The notes beneath the pieces were generated by a model. That model saw only the letters and a program-made list of their open reading frames with translations, did no database searches and was not told where the DNA came from. A program made the position numbers and the translations under genes. A DNA stretch of 64,000 nt from Gnetum montanum (Eukaryota > Streptophyta > Gnetopsida > Gnetales > Gnetaceae). The stretch spans positions 155,204 through 219,203 of the forward strand of contig MNCI01004871.1 of NCBI GenBank assembly GCA_015680685.1, in the 5' to 3' direction. This document shows positions 43,694 to 55,986 of the stretch, one piece after another (positions within the stretch are counted from its first letter, which is position 1; every line of letters starts with the position of its first letter).

Positions 43694-45665
43694 TACCCCC
43701 ATGACTGAATGAAAACTTGTCCTTGAGTTCCTTATAATAATATTGGGAAGGTATGGAATTATTGAGGGGAATGGAACTAATGGGATGACATGTGAACGGA
43801 TCATTATCACAAGACTTGACAAAACTGGTGTTCATGACAACAAAGGTGAACACCTTATTACAGTAACATCAGGCCTTTGTTGGTAGCTTAAGAGAAAGAG
43901 AGAGATAGAAAGAAGTGTTACTGCTGCCAACTCCAAGATTGCACTTTTCGTTGTCCATCCATAAGCGCGCCATCGATTTTGCTCCTTGCATAGCTGCTTC
44001 AGCGTTGCTCCATTCCAAGTGTTTGCTCCAGATCCATTCCATTGTTGTATGATTGCCATCTACACACACAACACAATCATATATTAGCAAGGGTAATTGA
44101 ATCATTAAGTAATTAATACCTTGCTTCAGTGTAGGTCCATTAGCTAGGTTGTGGTATGGCTAATATGGATCGGGAGATGTAGTAATGATGACTACCGAAG
44201 GTGTAGGGGTTAGGAAGAAAATCAAAAATTTTGGGGCTAGGAGAAAATTGAAAAAAGCGGGCCCCGTACCCCCATGACTAATTGTGAACCTCCGGTAGCA
44301 TTAGAATGAAGAAGGGAAAGGAGTAAGAAAGATAGATAAAAAGGGGCAACTGAAAACATCAATGAAGTAGATGTCAAGATGGTAATGAATAAAATAATAA
44401 GTAATTGCAAAATGTTAAGGAAAAGAAGTTAACTAATCCTCCAAATAGGAATGTCAGTGGGTCCTCCCCAAAGCAGGCTCATGCCCTTAATGCCCTGACA
44501 AACCCACATTTGAAGAGACCATAGGCTCTGGGAATGTCTTTTGGAACAAGAGTTAAAGTCTTAATCATAAGCATTTACCGAAAAGAAAACAATGCATCAA
44601 CCAAAATATATACACTAATGATAAAACCGACAATGAGGTGAATAATGGAGAGAAGGATGGAGAGGAGAGAAGAGAATGGAATCTCAAGAACAAGGTGGTG
44701 TACAGCCCCATGTGTGTTTGATGATTAATGTGACTTGGCAAGTCTCATTCCAACTCCGACCCCAAACCAACCACTTCCAGTGGCTTCGCATCAATGCATT
44801 TGGCTAAACCATCTACTTTTATAACAAGGATGCATCTTCAAAGAGCCATCACCATTCCGATGAAACAAAGGAGGTAATGGGAAGCGAGAAGGGCCTTAGT
44901 TAGAGGGAACACTTTTGGTTCCATAACCAGTGCTTGTAGCCCAAATTTTATTTCGTCTAAGTGGTGTGCTTTGAATTCTCACTTTCGTCCTTTTTTTTTG
45001 TGTTTTGTGTTTTTATGCATGAGAACCACACCATGCAAAGACTTCTTATTTTTATTATCTCAGCTTCCGATAATTGGGTAACATCATAATGGTAAGAAAA
45101 CTCAAGAAGAAACATCTAAGCACCCAAGAGAATGACCAACACAAAAGCATCAAGTTCCCTTGAAGTCACACCCTTTGCAATCCTCGAGTCCTTAGTTTGA
45201 GAAATACCCAGTCACCGATTTGTTAAATTTCTTATTAGAAGGGAACTGTACATTACCAAGCCAAGAGAAACCATAGAAATTGGTGGATGGATGGGTGAAG
45301 TGATCTCATTGCCTGCCATATCAAAAGAAACATACCTTAGTATCAACATTGTGACTTAAAGGTAAAAACCAAACATTAGCAATCAATATGAAAACAGTTC
45401 ATACCATCAGTCCAAACACTTATTATGGGACAAACTTACAAGGTGGATACACACACACACTCACACAAAAAATGGAAAAGTGTAACGATGTTGTAAAACA
45501 AAAATTAGAAAAGGTAAATAACTTTGTAAAACAAAAATGTTGTAAAACAAAAACTTAAAAGAACTGAGGGACCCATATGGTTAGCATAGGTGGCCATCTC
45601 CCCCATGACTAAGTTGTAAGGGAGAGATCTGAAATAATAAGCATCTATTCAAATTTCTAAGAAGT
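43694..45665 (-). other. 3' UTR of element B with polypurine tract
   Basis: On the minus strand the polypurine tract CAGTCATGGGGGTA lies at 43694-43707. The region holds the intron-like block (44060-44119, both GT and AG intact), the hairpin with 'tagtcatgggggtacggggcc' in its loop (44197-44300), the 'cctccccaaagcagg' block, a CA microsatellite (45450) and the GGGGGAGATGGCC block (45590-45605). It supplies the complete version of the segment missing in the N gap of H. Confidence 0.75.
44060..44119 (-). other. 60-bp intron-like block in B
   Basis: Read on the minus strand, CAAG|GTATT ... TTGCTAATAT ... GTGTGTAG|ATGGC. It has the same length and borders as the block in A. Confidence 0.4.
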
Positions 45666-45769
45666 GCCCAACTTCTCCCAATTGATGATCTTAGATTCAG
45701 GGGTGGAAGTTGGCGATGCTCATGTTCCAATGTATATATGCTTTCATTGTTAGCATGAGTTTCCTTAGT

Positions 45770-46411
45770 TCATTCCATGCATATTTGTCTGCTCTTATGA
45801 GTAGCTGTTAACCACGGGGTGTCTACTACTTCTTGTGTGATTGCTACATATAGACATCTTTGTTGCAAAGTTTCAAGGGCACACCTACTGCATGGAGGAG
45901 ATGAGCATCCCTCCATGTCATCACCCGATGAATCACTGTATGTGATGCACGGAACTTTCCTCTTCTTGATCTTTCCACATATGTTTACCTTAGAGATTTC
46001 CAAGGAAAGATCGCAGATCCTAAGACATGCATCTACTGTGCTTAGCCATGCCCTTCCCATTATAATTGGGAAGTCCCCTTCATTGTTGTTCACTTCAATC
46101 ACCCTAAAGTTAGCTGGGTAGGACCAACCACACACAGTGGTAATAACGTCCTCCACCAATCCCAAGGGAATGGTGATGGACTGGTGTGCCAACTCTAGTT
46201 GAATGTTGCTCTTCTTAAGTTGGGGTAGGTTCCAGGCATGATACATCTTTTGTGAAATTAAGTTGACTCCGGAACCTAAGTCAAGAAGAGCCCTATGTGG
46301 TTCATTTTCGATGATCTGTAAATAGATTAATGGACTCCCAAGGTCAGTTAGTTTCCTGGGAAGGTGGCCTACCTTGATCCAGTTAGTTACAGTATGCGTT
46401 AACATAACCAT
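45770..46411 (-). pseudogene. Protease of element B (open domain)
   Basis: A 213-codon uninterrupted stretch in frame with gag. It starts at the conserved LTHTVTNWIKVGHLP, has the active-site region ALLDLGSGVNLIS (Asp kept, the following Ser changed to Leu) and the GDFPIIMGRAWLSTVD motif, then a Cys-containing tail. It is the best preserved protease in the window. Activity is doubtful because DSG is now DLG. Confidence 0.8.
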
Positions 46412-48922
46412 ATGCGTTACGCCCTATTTTTTGATGGAAGGGTGCTCCGAAGTGTTAGATGGTGGAGGATTGTACATGGCCTCAACCGCTTGGTGTTGCG
46501 AGAGTTTGTCTGGGATTTTGGTTTTGAAGTAAGGTCTTCTCTTTTTACAGTTGTCAAAACCAGCAGCAAGTTGGATATTTACAGCTCTCGCAACGTGACG
46601 TTGCTACGGTTGAGGAGGAAGTTCCCCTTGCATTGTTGGAGCAGGAGGTGTTACGGGAACTACTTGAGGTGGAAGAGGTGCAGATGGATTAGGAGGATGG
46701 TGTGGGTATGGAGTGTCTCCCGGAGGAGAAGGAGTCCTTCTGAAGTACTCCCGAGCTTGGTAGAGACGGTTGGGGGTTGCATGACCCATAGAGTCACTTG
46801 GAGAAATTGGCTGCTGCACATAATATCCATAAGGATCAGGCTACCGGTAAGGGTACTGTTGTTTCGGCGATGGCATCCCCCATGACTATGGGTATTGCCA
46901 TTGCTGATACTATCTAATGGGCTGAGGTGGAGTTCCACTTGGATAATACGTTAGTGGTTGGTGGAACTGCCTTGGGTTACCTTGTGGATAAGGCAACCTT
47001 CAGGGTGTTTGCCGTTGATTGAGTCTTAGATTTAGTGCATACACCCCAGACTCCTATAGATGTGAGATAATGGGGCAACATCCCTTAGGATGGTCATAGT
47101 AGTAGACTTCACATCCACCATCATTGTCTGTTTCAGAATCTATAGCCACATCGGAGTTAGTGATTTTCCCCTTACCCTTGTTATATGCGGGGCTTAAATC
47201 TCTCCACTTTTTCTTACCTTTGTCACTACTTTGCTCTACCTTAGACTCTTCTACAATTTTTAAGACAATTTCAATTTTAGAGTCTAAGGAACTCCATACA
47301 TCATCTACCTTAGCCACTATTTCTATTGTTAACTTTTAGATTGGCAAGGTTTTCCGGTTCACCAACTCTTCGATTGGTGACTCATTCTCTTCATCACAAA
47401 ATTTCACTCCCTTCTTTTGAAGGGAGGGATCGCGATTGTACTCCTCCGCACTTTCCCCATTATGTAGCTCACCTTCTTCGTTTGCTACTTGCTCCAACAA
47501 GCTTTGCACTTCATGGGTTCTAAGTTGTGACAACCTCCCTTGGGCATAGGTTCCAAGGGTTTGTCTCATTTCATGCCTTAGCCCATCCACGATGTGGCGC
47601 AGTTGATCCTGCTGTGCGTACCCATGGCCCGGGCAACGATGTAATAATGTGTAGTAGCGGACCATGGCAGCATCCAAGGGTTCGTGATGACCTTGCTTCC
47701 AGCCTTGGATCTACTTATGCAAATTGGACACTCCGGAGTACATTTGATACTTTTCGTTGAACAGTTCTAGCATCGTACTCCACCTCCTGATGGTTTCCGG
47801 TTCTAAGGACTAGTACCAGCTCTTTGCTTCTTTGGTGAGTGTCCTTGGGAACAACTTAAGCTTCTGCCACTCACTATCTATATTCTACAAGGCACAGGCA
47901 TCATGGAATTCCTGCAAATGATTTTTCGGATCAACATTGTATCCCCCTTCAAATCGTGGGATATTGTTCATGTCTAATCATTTGATCCGACTTTCCTTCA
48001 AATGCCTTGTGGGAATCCTAACTGCCTCCATAATGTTAAGCATACTTCAGGTTGTGAGTAGAGGCTCGTCATGATTATCTCTTTCATGATGCCTATGATG
48101 TCTGCGTGATTCCCTACTCTCCCTACGTCCTTGCCCTTGTCCTCTCTCTCGACTCTCCCGTTGAGGTCTCTCATCCTTTTTACTTTTATCCTTCCCTTTA
48201 TGTTCATGGTGGCTGTGCCCAGATGTGGAAGGAGAGGGTGAGTGATGTGAAGAAGGGGAAGAAGAAGGGGAACCATCGCCATGACGATGTTTCTTGCCTT
48301 CTCTTCGGTTGCTATGGCCCCGATCATTGTGACGATCCAAGTGCCTGTCCTTAGCATGAGTGGTTGTTCCCTCTGTGAACAGTTGGTGTTCACGGGTATC
48401 AGAACCAGGGATATGGATCATTGATCTTATGTTCTGATACCCGACCTCCTTACCATCGTTAGGAGGGAGAACATCCTTTGCTAAAGAACCCATGACAAGG
48501 GGTTCCTCATCTCCTATTTCGCTAAGGACGTGCAGGGCTTTGCCCTTCAGAAAAGTATGTTGACTCTTCTACCTTAAGTCCCGAATACGTTGGGCATCTA
48601 TGGGATGATAATCCCTTGTGTCAAAGTCATCCATAACATATTTCACAAATAGTTCTTGCATGCCAATCTATGCCAAGGCACAGAAGAGCATGTTAGGGAC
48701 TGATCGATTCGGGGGTAACACAATGTTACCTTGCAAATCTCTCCACCGCAGTTGTTCGTCTTGATGGAGAACAAAAGTAAAATTAGGAATATACTCATCG
48801 GGATGAGTATATGTCATCTTACATTGTTGAGGCACTGGCTAATCTTGGTTATGTTTTTTATGTTGCCGACTATCTCGTGTGTGGTCCTTAGGTGGTGAGT
48901 TGCTCTTATGAAAAGAAGGCAT
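46412..48922 (-). pseudogene. Gag of element B
   Basis: ATG at 48922 opens MPSFHKSNSPPKDHTRD. The frame is the same from here through protease, over 1000 codons without a frameshift and with only about a dozen in-frame stops. Domains: NIVLPPNRSVPNML, an Arg/His/Ser-rich basic tract (48050-48400), capsid core (47500-48000) with FPRTLTKEAKSWY and LHRCPGHGYAQQDQL, a zinc knuckle remnant CEVYYYDHPKGCC (about 47075-47115) and a Pro/Gln/Tyr-rich linker (46600-46960). Confidence 0.85.
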
Positions 48923-49042
48923 CTTTTATCAGTGTGCTAATTTACTGTATATAATTTTTCTTTGATTAACCCAAAGGTTCATTAAGGCTCACAACAATGT
49001 GAGTGATATCCCTTATGTTCTATTCGGCGCACAAACACTTAG

Positions 49043-49060
49043 TCCCCAGCAACGGCGCCA
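49043..49060 (-). other. Primer binding site, tRNA-Asp type, element B
   Basis: TGGCGCCGTTGCTGGGGA on the minus strand, one base inside the LTR, differs from the expected tRNA-Asp site at one position; the best preserved in the window. Confidence 0.9.
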
Positions 49061-49061
49061 A

Positions 49062-50144
49062 TGATGAGTGGCGAGGTACCCCTACACTCAACCATACGAA
49101 ACAAGCATAGCACGCGGGATCCAGTAGAACTCCACAGATTAAATGCCTAAACACCCCATGGAACACTTGGGGTTAATCATTCGTTGTCTTCCCAGACTTA
49201 CTTTTTGTTGTCACGGTGTATGGTTAAGTAAGTCCAAGGTATATGATTTTTTTTGTCTTTTCAGGTTTATCTCCTATGCTAAAGGGTGAAGGGTTGAGAA
49301 AGCTAACTAACTCTAACTAAGGATCTAAGTCTATATTAACTAGTGTCAGCATCCATTCCCACTTACCGTACACACCCTGAACTATGCAACTGTGGCTACC
49401 AAACGCTAATCGTTACTAGGATCACCACATGTAATGCACGTGCTCAAAGTGGTCGTACTGAGGCACTTAACTAGCCTAAGTGTGATAAGTAGCTGATTCC
49501 TTGACTAGCCGTACACACCCGTAGGTGCTCGTAGCCAAGTTGTACTTATCCCACGTTCTAGGAGATAAGGGTGAGAGAACCTAACTAGCCTAAGTGCGAT
49601 GAGTAGTCGATTCCTTGACTAGCCATACACACTGGGACTACCACTGGGATTACCAAGCATAGATCCTAGGATACGCTACTAGGTTACCAAGTAATCACAA
49701 TGCTCGTAATCAAGTCGTACTCATACCACATGCGACGAGTAGCCAATTCCTTGACTAGCCGTACACATCCTTAGATGCTCGTAATCAAGTCGTACTCATA
49801 CCACATTCTAGGAAAGTAATAAATAACAATAAATAAAATCCTATCTATGCACTGCAAGGTTTATCCAATCAAGTTCGTCTTTATTGCCGTACACAACTTG
49901 TGTTCAGGTACAATGTTGCTCGAATAAAGAGTCGTTCACTCTAGGACTCCTATTGCGGGCACATGGGAAATTAATCTAACTCTGGAGTGATCAAACTGCC
50001 AGAGCTTCGCTACTTCTAGCCAGGATAGGAAATGAGAGGAGTGCCACCTCTTATTTATAGATTTGGCGACGGACCGCGATATCGCGTACACAATATCATA
50101 GGGGACGACGCGATATCACGGCTTGTGCATATCGCGTCTCATCA
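49062..50144 (-). repeat. 5' LTR of element B
   Basis: 1083 bp with the same modules as the 3' LTR. TATA box (TATTTATA) at 50052-50059 and four palindromes at 50068-50140. Confidence 0.95.
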
Positions 50145-50803
50145 CAGAGGTAACCATCTAGGAGATTACAACAATACTAACGCAAATCATTAGCAAATAT
50201 AGGAAGGATTGGAGTACAAAACTTACCGATGCTCTCTAGGCTCATCGTTCAACTTGGAAACTTCCTATTGGATATTCTCCCTATGAGTTAGTGTACAGGA
50301 AACTTTCAACACTTTTAATTCAATCTGAGCTTCGTACATTCTCAATGGTCTATGATCTAAACCTTGATCTAATTTTGGCACAGAAGGAAAGACTAATCAA
50401 TTTGAACGTTCTAGATGAAAATCACTTAATGGCCCTATCTTTGAATGAGGTGAACAAGGCATTGAGCAAGCAACGTCATGACCTTAGAATCAGGAAAGTA
50501 AAACTTCAACTAGAAGATAAGGTTCTTTACTGGAATCCCACACATGTACCACATAAAACAAAATTCCATACATTGTGGGAGGGACCTTATATAATTGATC
50601 AAACCTTTCCCTCTGGGGCCATGATAATTTACAAAGCTAACAGCTCAAATAAAAAGCAATTGGTCAATATCCAACAAGCCAAACCTTTCCTAGAACCAAC
50701 ATTAGCTAGTGTAACTACCACCTCAACAGATGGACAACCATGTTTTATTTTTTGGATCTCCTCCCTCCAACTTAGTTGTGGGGGAGATGGCCATCCATGC
50801 TAA
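50145..50803 (+). pseudogene. Integrase of element C, C-terminal part
   Basis: Begins with the second CAGAG copy and continues the integrase right after the catalytic Glu. A TAG at 50159 and later stops precede the frame 50291-50803, which encodes YELVYRKLS, the RHDLRIRKVKLQLEDKVL region and the C-terminal GPYIIDQTFPSGAMIIY, ending GGDGHPC. There is no chromodomain. Confidence 0.88.
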
Positions 50804-52901
50804 CCATTATCATGACCTCTCAATTTTTCTACCTTTTTTTCACATTTTTGATTTTACAAATTTTTGATTTTCAAATTTTTCTAAGTTTATACTATTTTTA
50901 GTACCTTTTAACTTTCTTAATTATTTTACATGTTCTTATCTATTTTACTTTATTTTGTTTCCTTTTGTTCAAGAGTGGTATTCTCTCATTTTTACTAATA
51001 AATCTACTTTATTGTCACAAGACACAATGTTGCTATTGCTGTTTACTAATGATGGTTTGTGCTTAATGTGTGATTATCAATGTTTGATTTCTATTTTTGA
51101 ATTTTGATGTCTAATGTCTTTGACATGGTTTATTTTTCATAGAATAGGTAGTGATTCCACGTCATCCGCCCATCCAATGAACTCTATGATTTTCCTTATT
51201 CTGGGAACTTGAGGTCCCTTTTCATTAAAGAAACTTTTAATCAATTGATGACCTTGGTAGTTCTAGAATCAGGAAGGATCCAAAATTTTGTAAAGGTTGT
51301 GAATTTAAGAGGACTCAATACTCTTTGTACTCTTCTTCTTGCTTAAGTGCTTGAGAGTTTTTCACAGATTTCTTACCATTCCATACCACTTAATGATAGG
51401 AAGACAAATAATGTCATTGCATGGTGTGGTTCTCATCATTCAAAAAAAACAAAAAACAAAAATGATGGAAATTCAAAGCACATCCCTTTGACACGAATAA
51501 GTCCTTACATGGTGTGGTTTCCATTTTAAAAATAAAAAAGAAGAAGAAAAAAAAACAAAAAAAAAAACTATGGGAATTCAAAGCACACCCCTTGGACAAA
51601 TAAAAGGGCTACAAGCATTGGTTATGGAACTTGAAAGACACGCACCCATGCCTGAAGGTTCCCTGTAACTAAGGCCCTCTATCTCTCTCTCACTTCCTAC
51701 TCCTCTCTCTCCCCTTTGTGGAATGGTGGTTATTCTATGGAAGCACTCTTATGTCTCAAGTGGGTGGATCAATCTTAGAGTGACAATGTGAAGTCACTGA
51801 AAGCAAATGGTTTTGGTTTGGACTAAGGATGAAGCTTCTTGAGTCATTTTAACTAGAAATTCCACAAGGGACTTCTTATGACCTTAATTTGAAACTCCAT
51901 TCCACCTTCTCTATCATCCATCCATGTTGCCATAATTCACCTCATTGTCAGGTTCTATGTTATGCTCCATGTCTTAGTCTGATGTGTTGGGATTCTTGAG
52001 TGGATTCTTTCGAGTTCCTTAACTTGTCATGATCATTAAATCAACTATGGAATCCACAGACCCCTTAGTTAAGGTAATGCAAGGGTAAAGAAGGCATGCG
52101 CCTTCTATGGGGAGAACCCACTTGCATAGCTTTTAGCTTGATTAGTTAAGGTTCTTTATCTTTAACATCGCTGCAATCCTATATTTCATATTTTCCATTG
52201 TGTAAACCGCTCAGTACTCCTTAATCTTTTATTGCATTTATCCATTAAATTAATTTGTCTCCATTTTTTCAAATTTATGAACTTCAGCAGCACCCTCTTC
52301 TCATGATTTCATACTACTCTTGGTCTTCTAAGCTTTCATTTGACCCTAATTTCATCGAAAAATTCCTTGTATTTTGAAAGATTGACCAAAGTCAACAAAA
52401 GTAACAGTGGTCAATAGCTACATCGACAAGGCCTCATCGATGCAATGCAAAAGTACTATATATACCACTAGACACTTTGGAATGTTTTGGAATTTTCTGA
52501 TAACACACAAGGAATTTTTGCAATTTTTTAGAGCCCATAACTTTCAAATCATTTGTCCAAATCACTTTGTTTTTTGATCTTGCACTTATTGGAGGTAAGA
52601 TCTTTGTTGTGGGGACCGCAAACCTTAATTTTTTGATGAAATTTTTGAAATTTTTTTTAACTCCCCCCAAGGGTTAGTAACCTTAACAACATAAAAATAT
52701 CAACTCTTTTGACAGTTAATCCTTCCAACAACCTTTGGGATAATTCATCAACGATAATACATAAATAAAAATAAAAATTGAGTTAATTAAATCAACCATA
52801 ATCACAACTTAGCCAAGTGTAACTATCCTCAAGAGTTAAGGTATCCCAATTATTTTAAGGTTACACAATGATTGCTAATCCATGTTCTTATTTTGATTAC
52901 A
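50804..52901 (+). other. Spacer between integrase and accessory ORF in element C
   Basis: 2.1 kb without long coding. It opens with the GGGGGAGATGG block (50781-50792), includes two similar 'attcaaagcacaccccttgga' units (51470-51600), the 'tctatggggagaacccacttgc' block (52110) and a stretch at 52415-52470 that resembles the U3 of C's own LTR followed by TATATATA. It ends 'ttttgattacag' directly before the accessory ATG at 52902. Confidence 0.6.
52415..52476 (+). promoter_or_regulatory. U3-like motif with TATA-like box inside element C
   Basis: 'tagctacatcgacaaggcctcatcgatgca' is a close match to the GAGGCC motif of the C LTRs ('ggctacatgaatgaggcctcatcg'), and 'ctatatatacc' follows 15 bp later. 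It lies about 430 bp upstream of the accessory ATG and could have acted as an internal promoter, or may be a remnant of an LTR. Confidence 0.4.
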
Positions 52902-55740
52902 GATGGCACCCAAACAAAAGCATCCACAGGAAGGAGAACCCTCACAACCATGGGAGAAATGACCTAGAGCTAGAAGGGACCCATAGGAATAGGGCCAAGA
53001 ACAACAAAAATGTGACCATGCAATGGGACCTCTTCATGAGGAACCTAAAGCAAAATTTGTTAGACAGATTCTAGAGGAAGAAATACTTACTGAAAAATCC
53101 CAACGAGGAGAAGCACTTGGACCTGTGCCAAGGCTTGAGGTCACTATGACTCAAGCTTGCTTAGACATCATCAAGTCCCAGGAAATCCAAAGATTAGTTC
53201 TTTAAGAGATAAACTTTGGGGCATTTTTAAAAAAAGCTCCAAAGGACATCAAGACATAATTGCAAGCCTCTCCCATGTGGCTAGTCATCACATCTAGTGG
53301 GAAATGGTACATAGGAGACACCTATCTCTTCTGGAATATCTGAAGGCCAGGGTCCATTGTACAAATCAAGGACATTCAAGTGTCCTACTTAGTAGAGGCT
53401 ATTGCACAGGCATTGGGGTTTGGCTAAAATATCAACAAAATGTGATCCTAAGGCAAAAAGGAAATGGATCGAATGATGCTATGGGGTGAACCATAAGGAG
53501 TATGGTGCACTCACATCAACAGAGTGGATTTATTTCAAGATTATGGCCTATTGGCTCAATCCAATGGTGAGGCCAAGTAAGGTGATTGCTTTCTTTACAT
53601 GAACATGGGCTACTCTAAGTGGGAAATTTTTCGTTAACCTTCCATAGTTGATTTAGTTGGAGATTGAAAAGTGCTTCAAGGAGAACAAATGTGAAGGGAA
53701 AACCCTACCGTTTCCAGGCCTTATTAGGAAACTTTGCAAGAGGGTAGGTATTGTTTGCTATTCGAATGACACTCTTAGGCATGCTCCCTTGGCCCCATGG
53801 GAAAAAATCATGAAGGATAAGATGCCAACAATCACTCAAGAAGAGGAGCTACCACCACCACCACCCACTCAGGAGACAACACTGGAGGCCTACGCAGTCC
53901 TTGAGCATCTATGTCAAATCTAAGAATAGGTCTTAAGCAAATAAGAGTAACAAGTAGAAATGAGTGAGGTATATCCATCTATGTATCGACCAACAATGAG
54001 TCACCTTAATGAGGTGGTTTGAACAGTTAATTAGATGGAGAGGGGTGGTCCCATTTTCTTTGCCCAAGGAACGCAACTACCTTTGAGGTTAGATCCCAAC
54101 ACTCAATAGGTGATGGTGTCACTAGCAACATACCATCTATTTGCAGAAATCTTTGGGAATGCCACCACTTTCTCGGTGAGTTTGGAGGAAGGTGAAGAGG
54201 CAAATTTCTTGGTGATGTAGTACCAAGGGCAAGAGATAATAGCAAAAGTGGTAGCTAACTATGTAGGTGAAGCACTAAATGCACTTGCAACATCTATAGA
54301 AAATGTATCTATAGTCCAACATGTGTAGACATTCGTAGGAATGGTCAACGAAAAATTGAATGTAGCCCAACATGAATAGTTGTTGGAATGACTAGTAGGA
54401 ACTGAGCAACCAACTTCAGACATATTTGATATCATGGAGAACATCACTGCAACCCAATCAGAGTTGCTAAATGCAAGGGGTAGATGCATCATTTTGGAGG
54501 GGTAATTAGAAACAACCCAAGAGAAAAATCAATGCTTGGTAATAGAGGTTACTAAACTTCATGCCCAACTTGCAAAACAAGCAATCCTTAGCCCAACAAT
54601 GACAAGAGATGAAGTTATCAAATAGCTTCAAGAACAATTTCAAAAGGCTGAGGAGGAAGCAGTAATGACCATCTTCAAATAGTTTGTGGTAAAAGTTAAA
54701 ACACACTCAATCAAAAAGCACTTGAATTAGATGTACCAAGAGAATGAAATGTTGATTATGTAAAATCATCGTCTGTGAAATGTTGATGCTCAAAGAGATC
54801 AAATGCAAGAGTTCATCCATCAACGGCAGGAGTAGCTTACTAGGGTAAATACTGAACTAAGGATATTAGCCATAAATAACCACAATCTATCAATGGAGAA
54901 TGTATGCACCTTACGACAAAAGTTTGCCATTGAGATCGTCGCCTAGAAGAACCAAGCTCTCAAACTTGAGAGAGTGAAAAATCACTATAAGGTCCAGGTT
55001 GGTTTGCAAAAGGAAATTAATGAAAAAAAAATTCAAATGGCAAAGACAAAAGTGAATGAAGACCTCCAGCAACTTCAGTAAGGAAGAGAGATGTGGTAGC
55101 CCATCCTTGATTGGATTGATGCCTACAACAAAGCAGAGATCCGCTTGAAGGAGTTCCAAATTAAAGAAATGATAGAGTATATAGAGTTGGCTAATCTTCG
55201 TTACACAAACTTGGCAATGCTGATGTCAGACAACTGTGGTTAGAACTGGAGAAACAAGTGGCTAGCTCATATTTACTATACGAGGCCGAGTTCAAACATC
55301 ACAAGGACACTAAGCAAAAGCTTGAGACTGCTAACGTTGAACTCAAAGTACTCAAAGGATGATTCACAAATCAACAATCCATCACTAAGGACCTAGCCAG
55401 GTGGATGAATGACTACTAGGAGCTAAAGAACATAGTGTGAGTGTTCGACTTTGAATGCAAATAGTTCATTGCCTGATTCATCAATGTTAAGGAGTTATTT
55501 TTAGTGATCCTGTGTCCTTGGGATGTGCCCGTTCCAACCCACATTGGGGAAGCTGCATGGATGGTGCATGATCTTAGGAGTAAGGAGGAGAAATTGAAAG
55601 CACTATTGGATGCTTTCCACCTCCTACCTAAAGTTGCAATAGCAGTAGGACAATTGCAGCTACCTCAACCACTGCTAGTGCATGAAGTCAATAAAGGTCC
55701 CTTAGAGCCTCAGGAACCACCACCACCTGGGACCATTTGA
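52902..55740 (+). pseudogene. Accessory ORF of element C (coiled-coil protein, env position)
   Basis: ATG at 52902, directly after a splice-acceptor-like 'tttgattacag', opens MAPKQKHPQEGEPSQPWEK. Recognisable parts: SPMWLVITSSGKWYIGD (53260-53330), LPFPGLIRKLCKRVGI (53705-53755, homologous to FPYLIRKLCQWAGI in E), an acidic and Pro-rich linker, a long Glu/Lys/Gln-rich helical region (54200-55350) and the end ILCPWDVPVP ... EPPPPGTI with TGA at 55738-55740. Stops are frequent. Length without breaks would be about 945 codons. E shows the same domain order over its preserved part. Function unknown. Confidence 0.7.
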
Positions 55741-55972
55741 TCTTCTCCAATAAACTTCACACAATCAAGAAACATGTTATCCAATGTTTGAAGAGTTGTA
55801 TCATGGTATTCAATTTTGTATCCTAAACACCACCATTTTATAATGTGTTAATCCGTACACCCGTGCACTCCATTTTTTGTCAAAGTTAGTCAATTGTTTT
55901 GTTGAAGAGAAGTCAGTCAATAATCCCATATCTTCCAAATTTTGTAAAAGAACTCAAGGACAAGTTTTCATT

Positions 55973-55986
55973 CAGTCTTGGGGGTA
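55973..55986 (+). other. Polypurine tract of element C
   Basis: cagtcttgggggta-type tract directly before the LTR start, preceded by the conserved 'ctcaaggacaagttttcatt' block. Confidence 0.8.

Larger units (their letters stand above)
42589..50144 (-). mobile_element. Element B: non-autonomous gag-pro gypsy retrotransposon
   Basis: A 7.6-kb minus-strand element: LTR (50144-49062), tRNA-Asp-type primer site, one continuous gag-pro frame, a pol deletion junction near 45665, 3' UTR, polypurine tract, LTR (43693-42589). Perfect CAGAG duplications flank it. RT, RNase H and integrase are absent, with the same junction as H. Its LTRs are about 260 bp longer than those of H because of extra repeated modules, and resemble LTR E. 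Confidence 0.95.
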
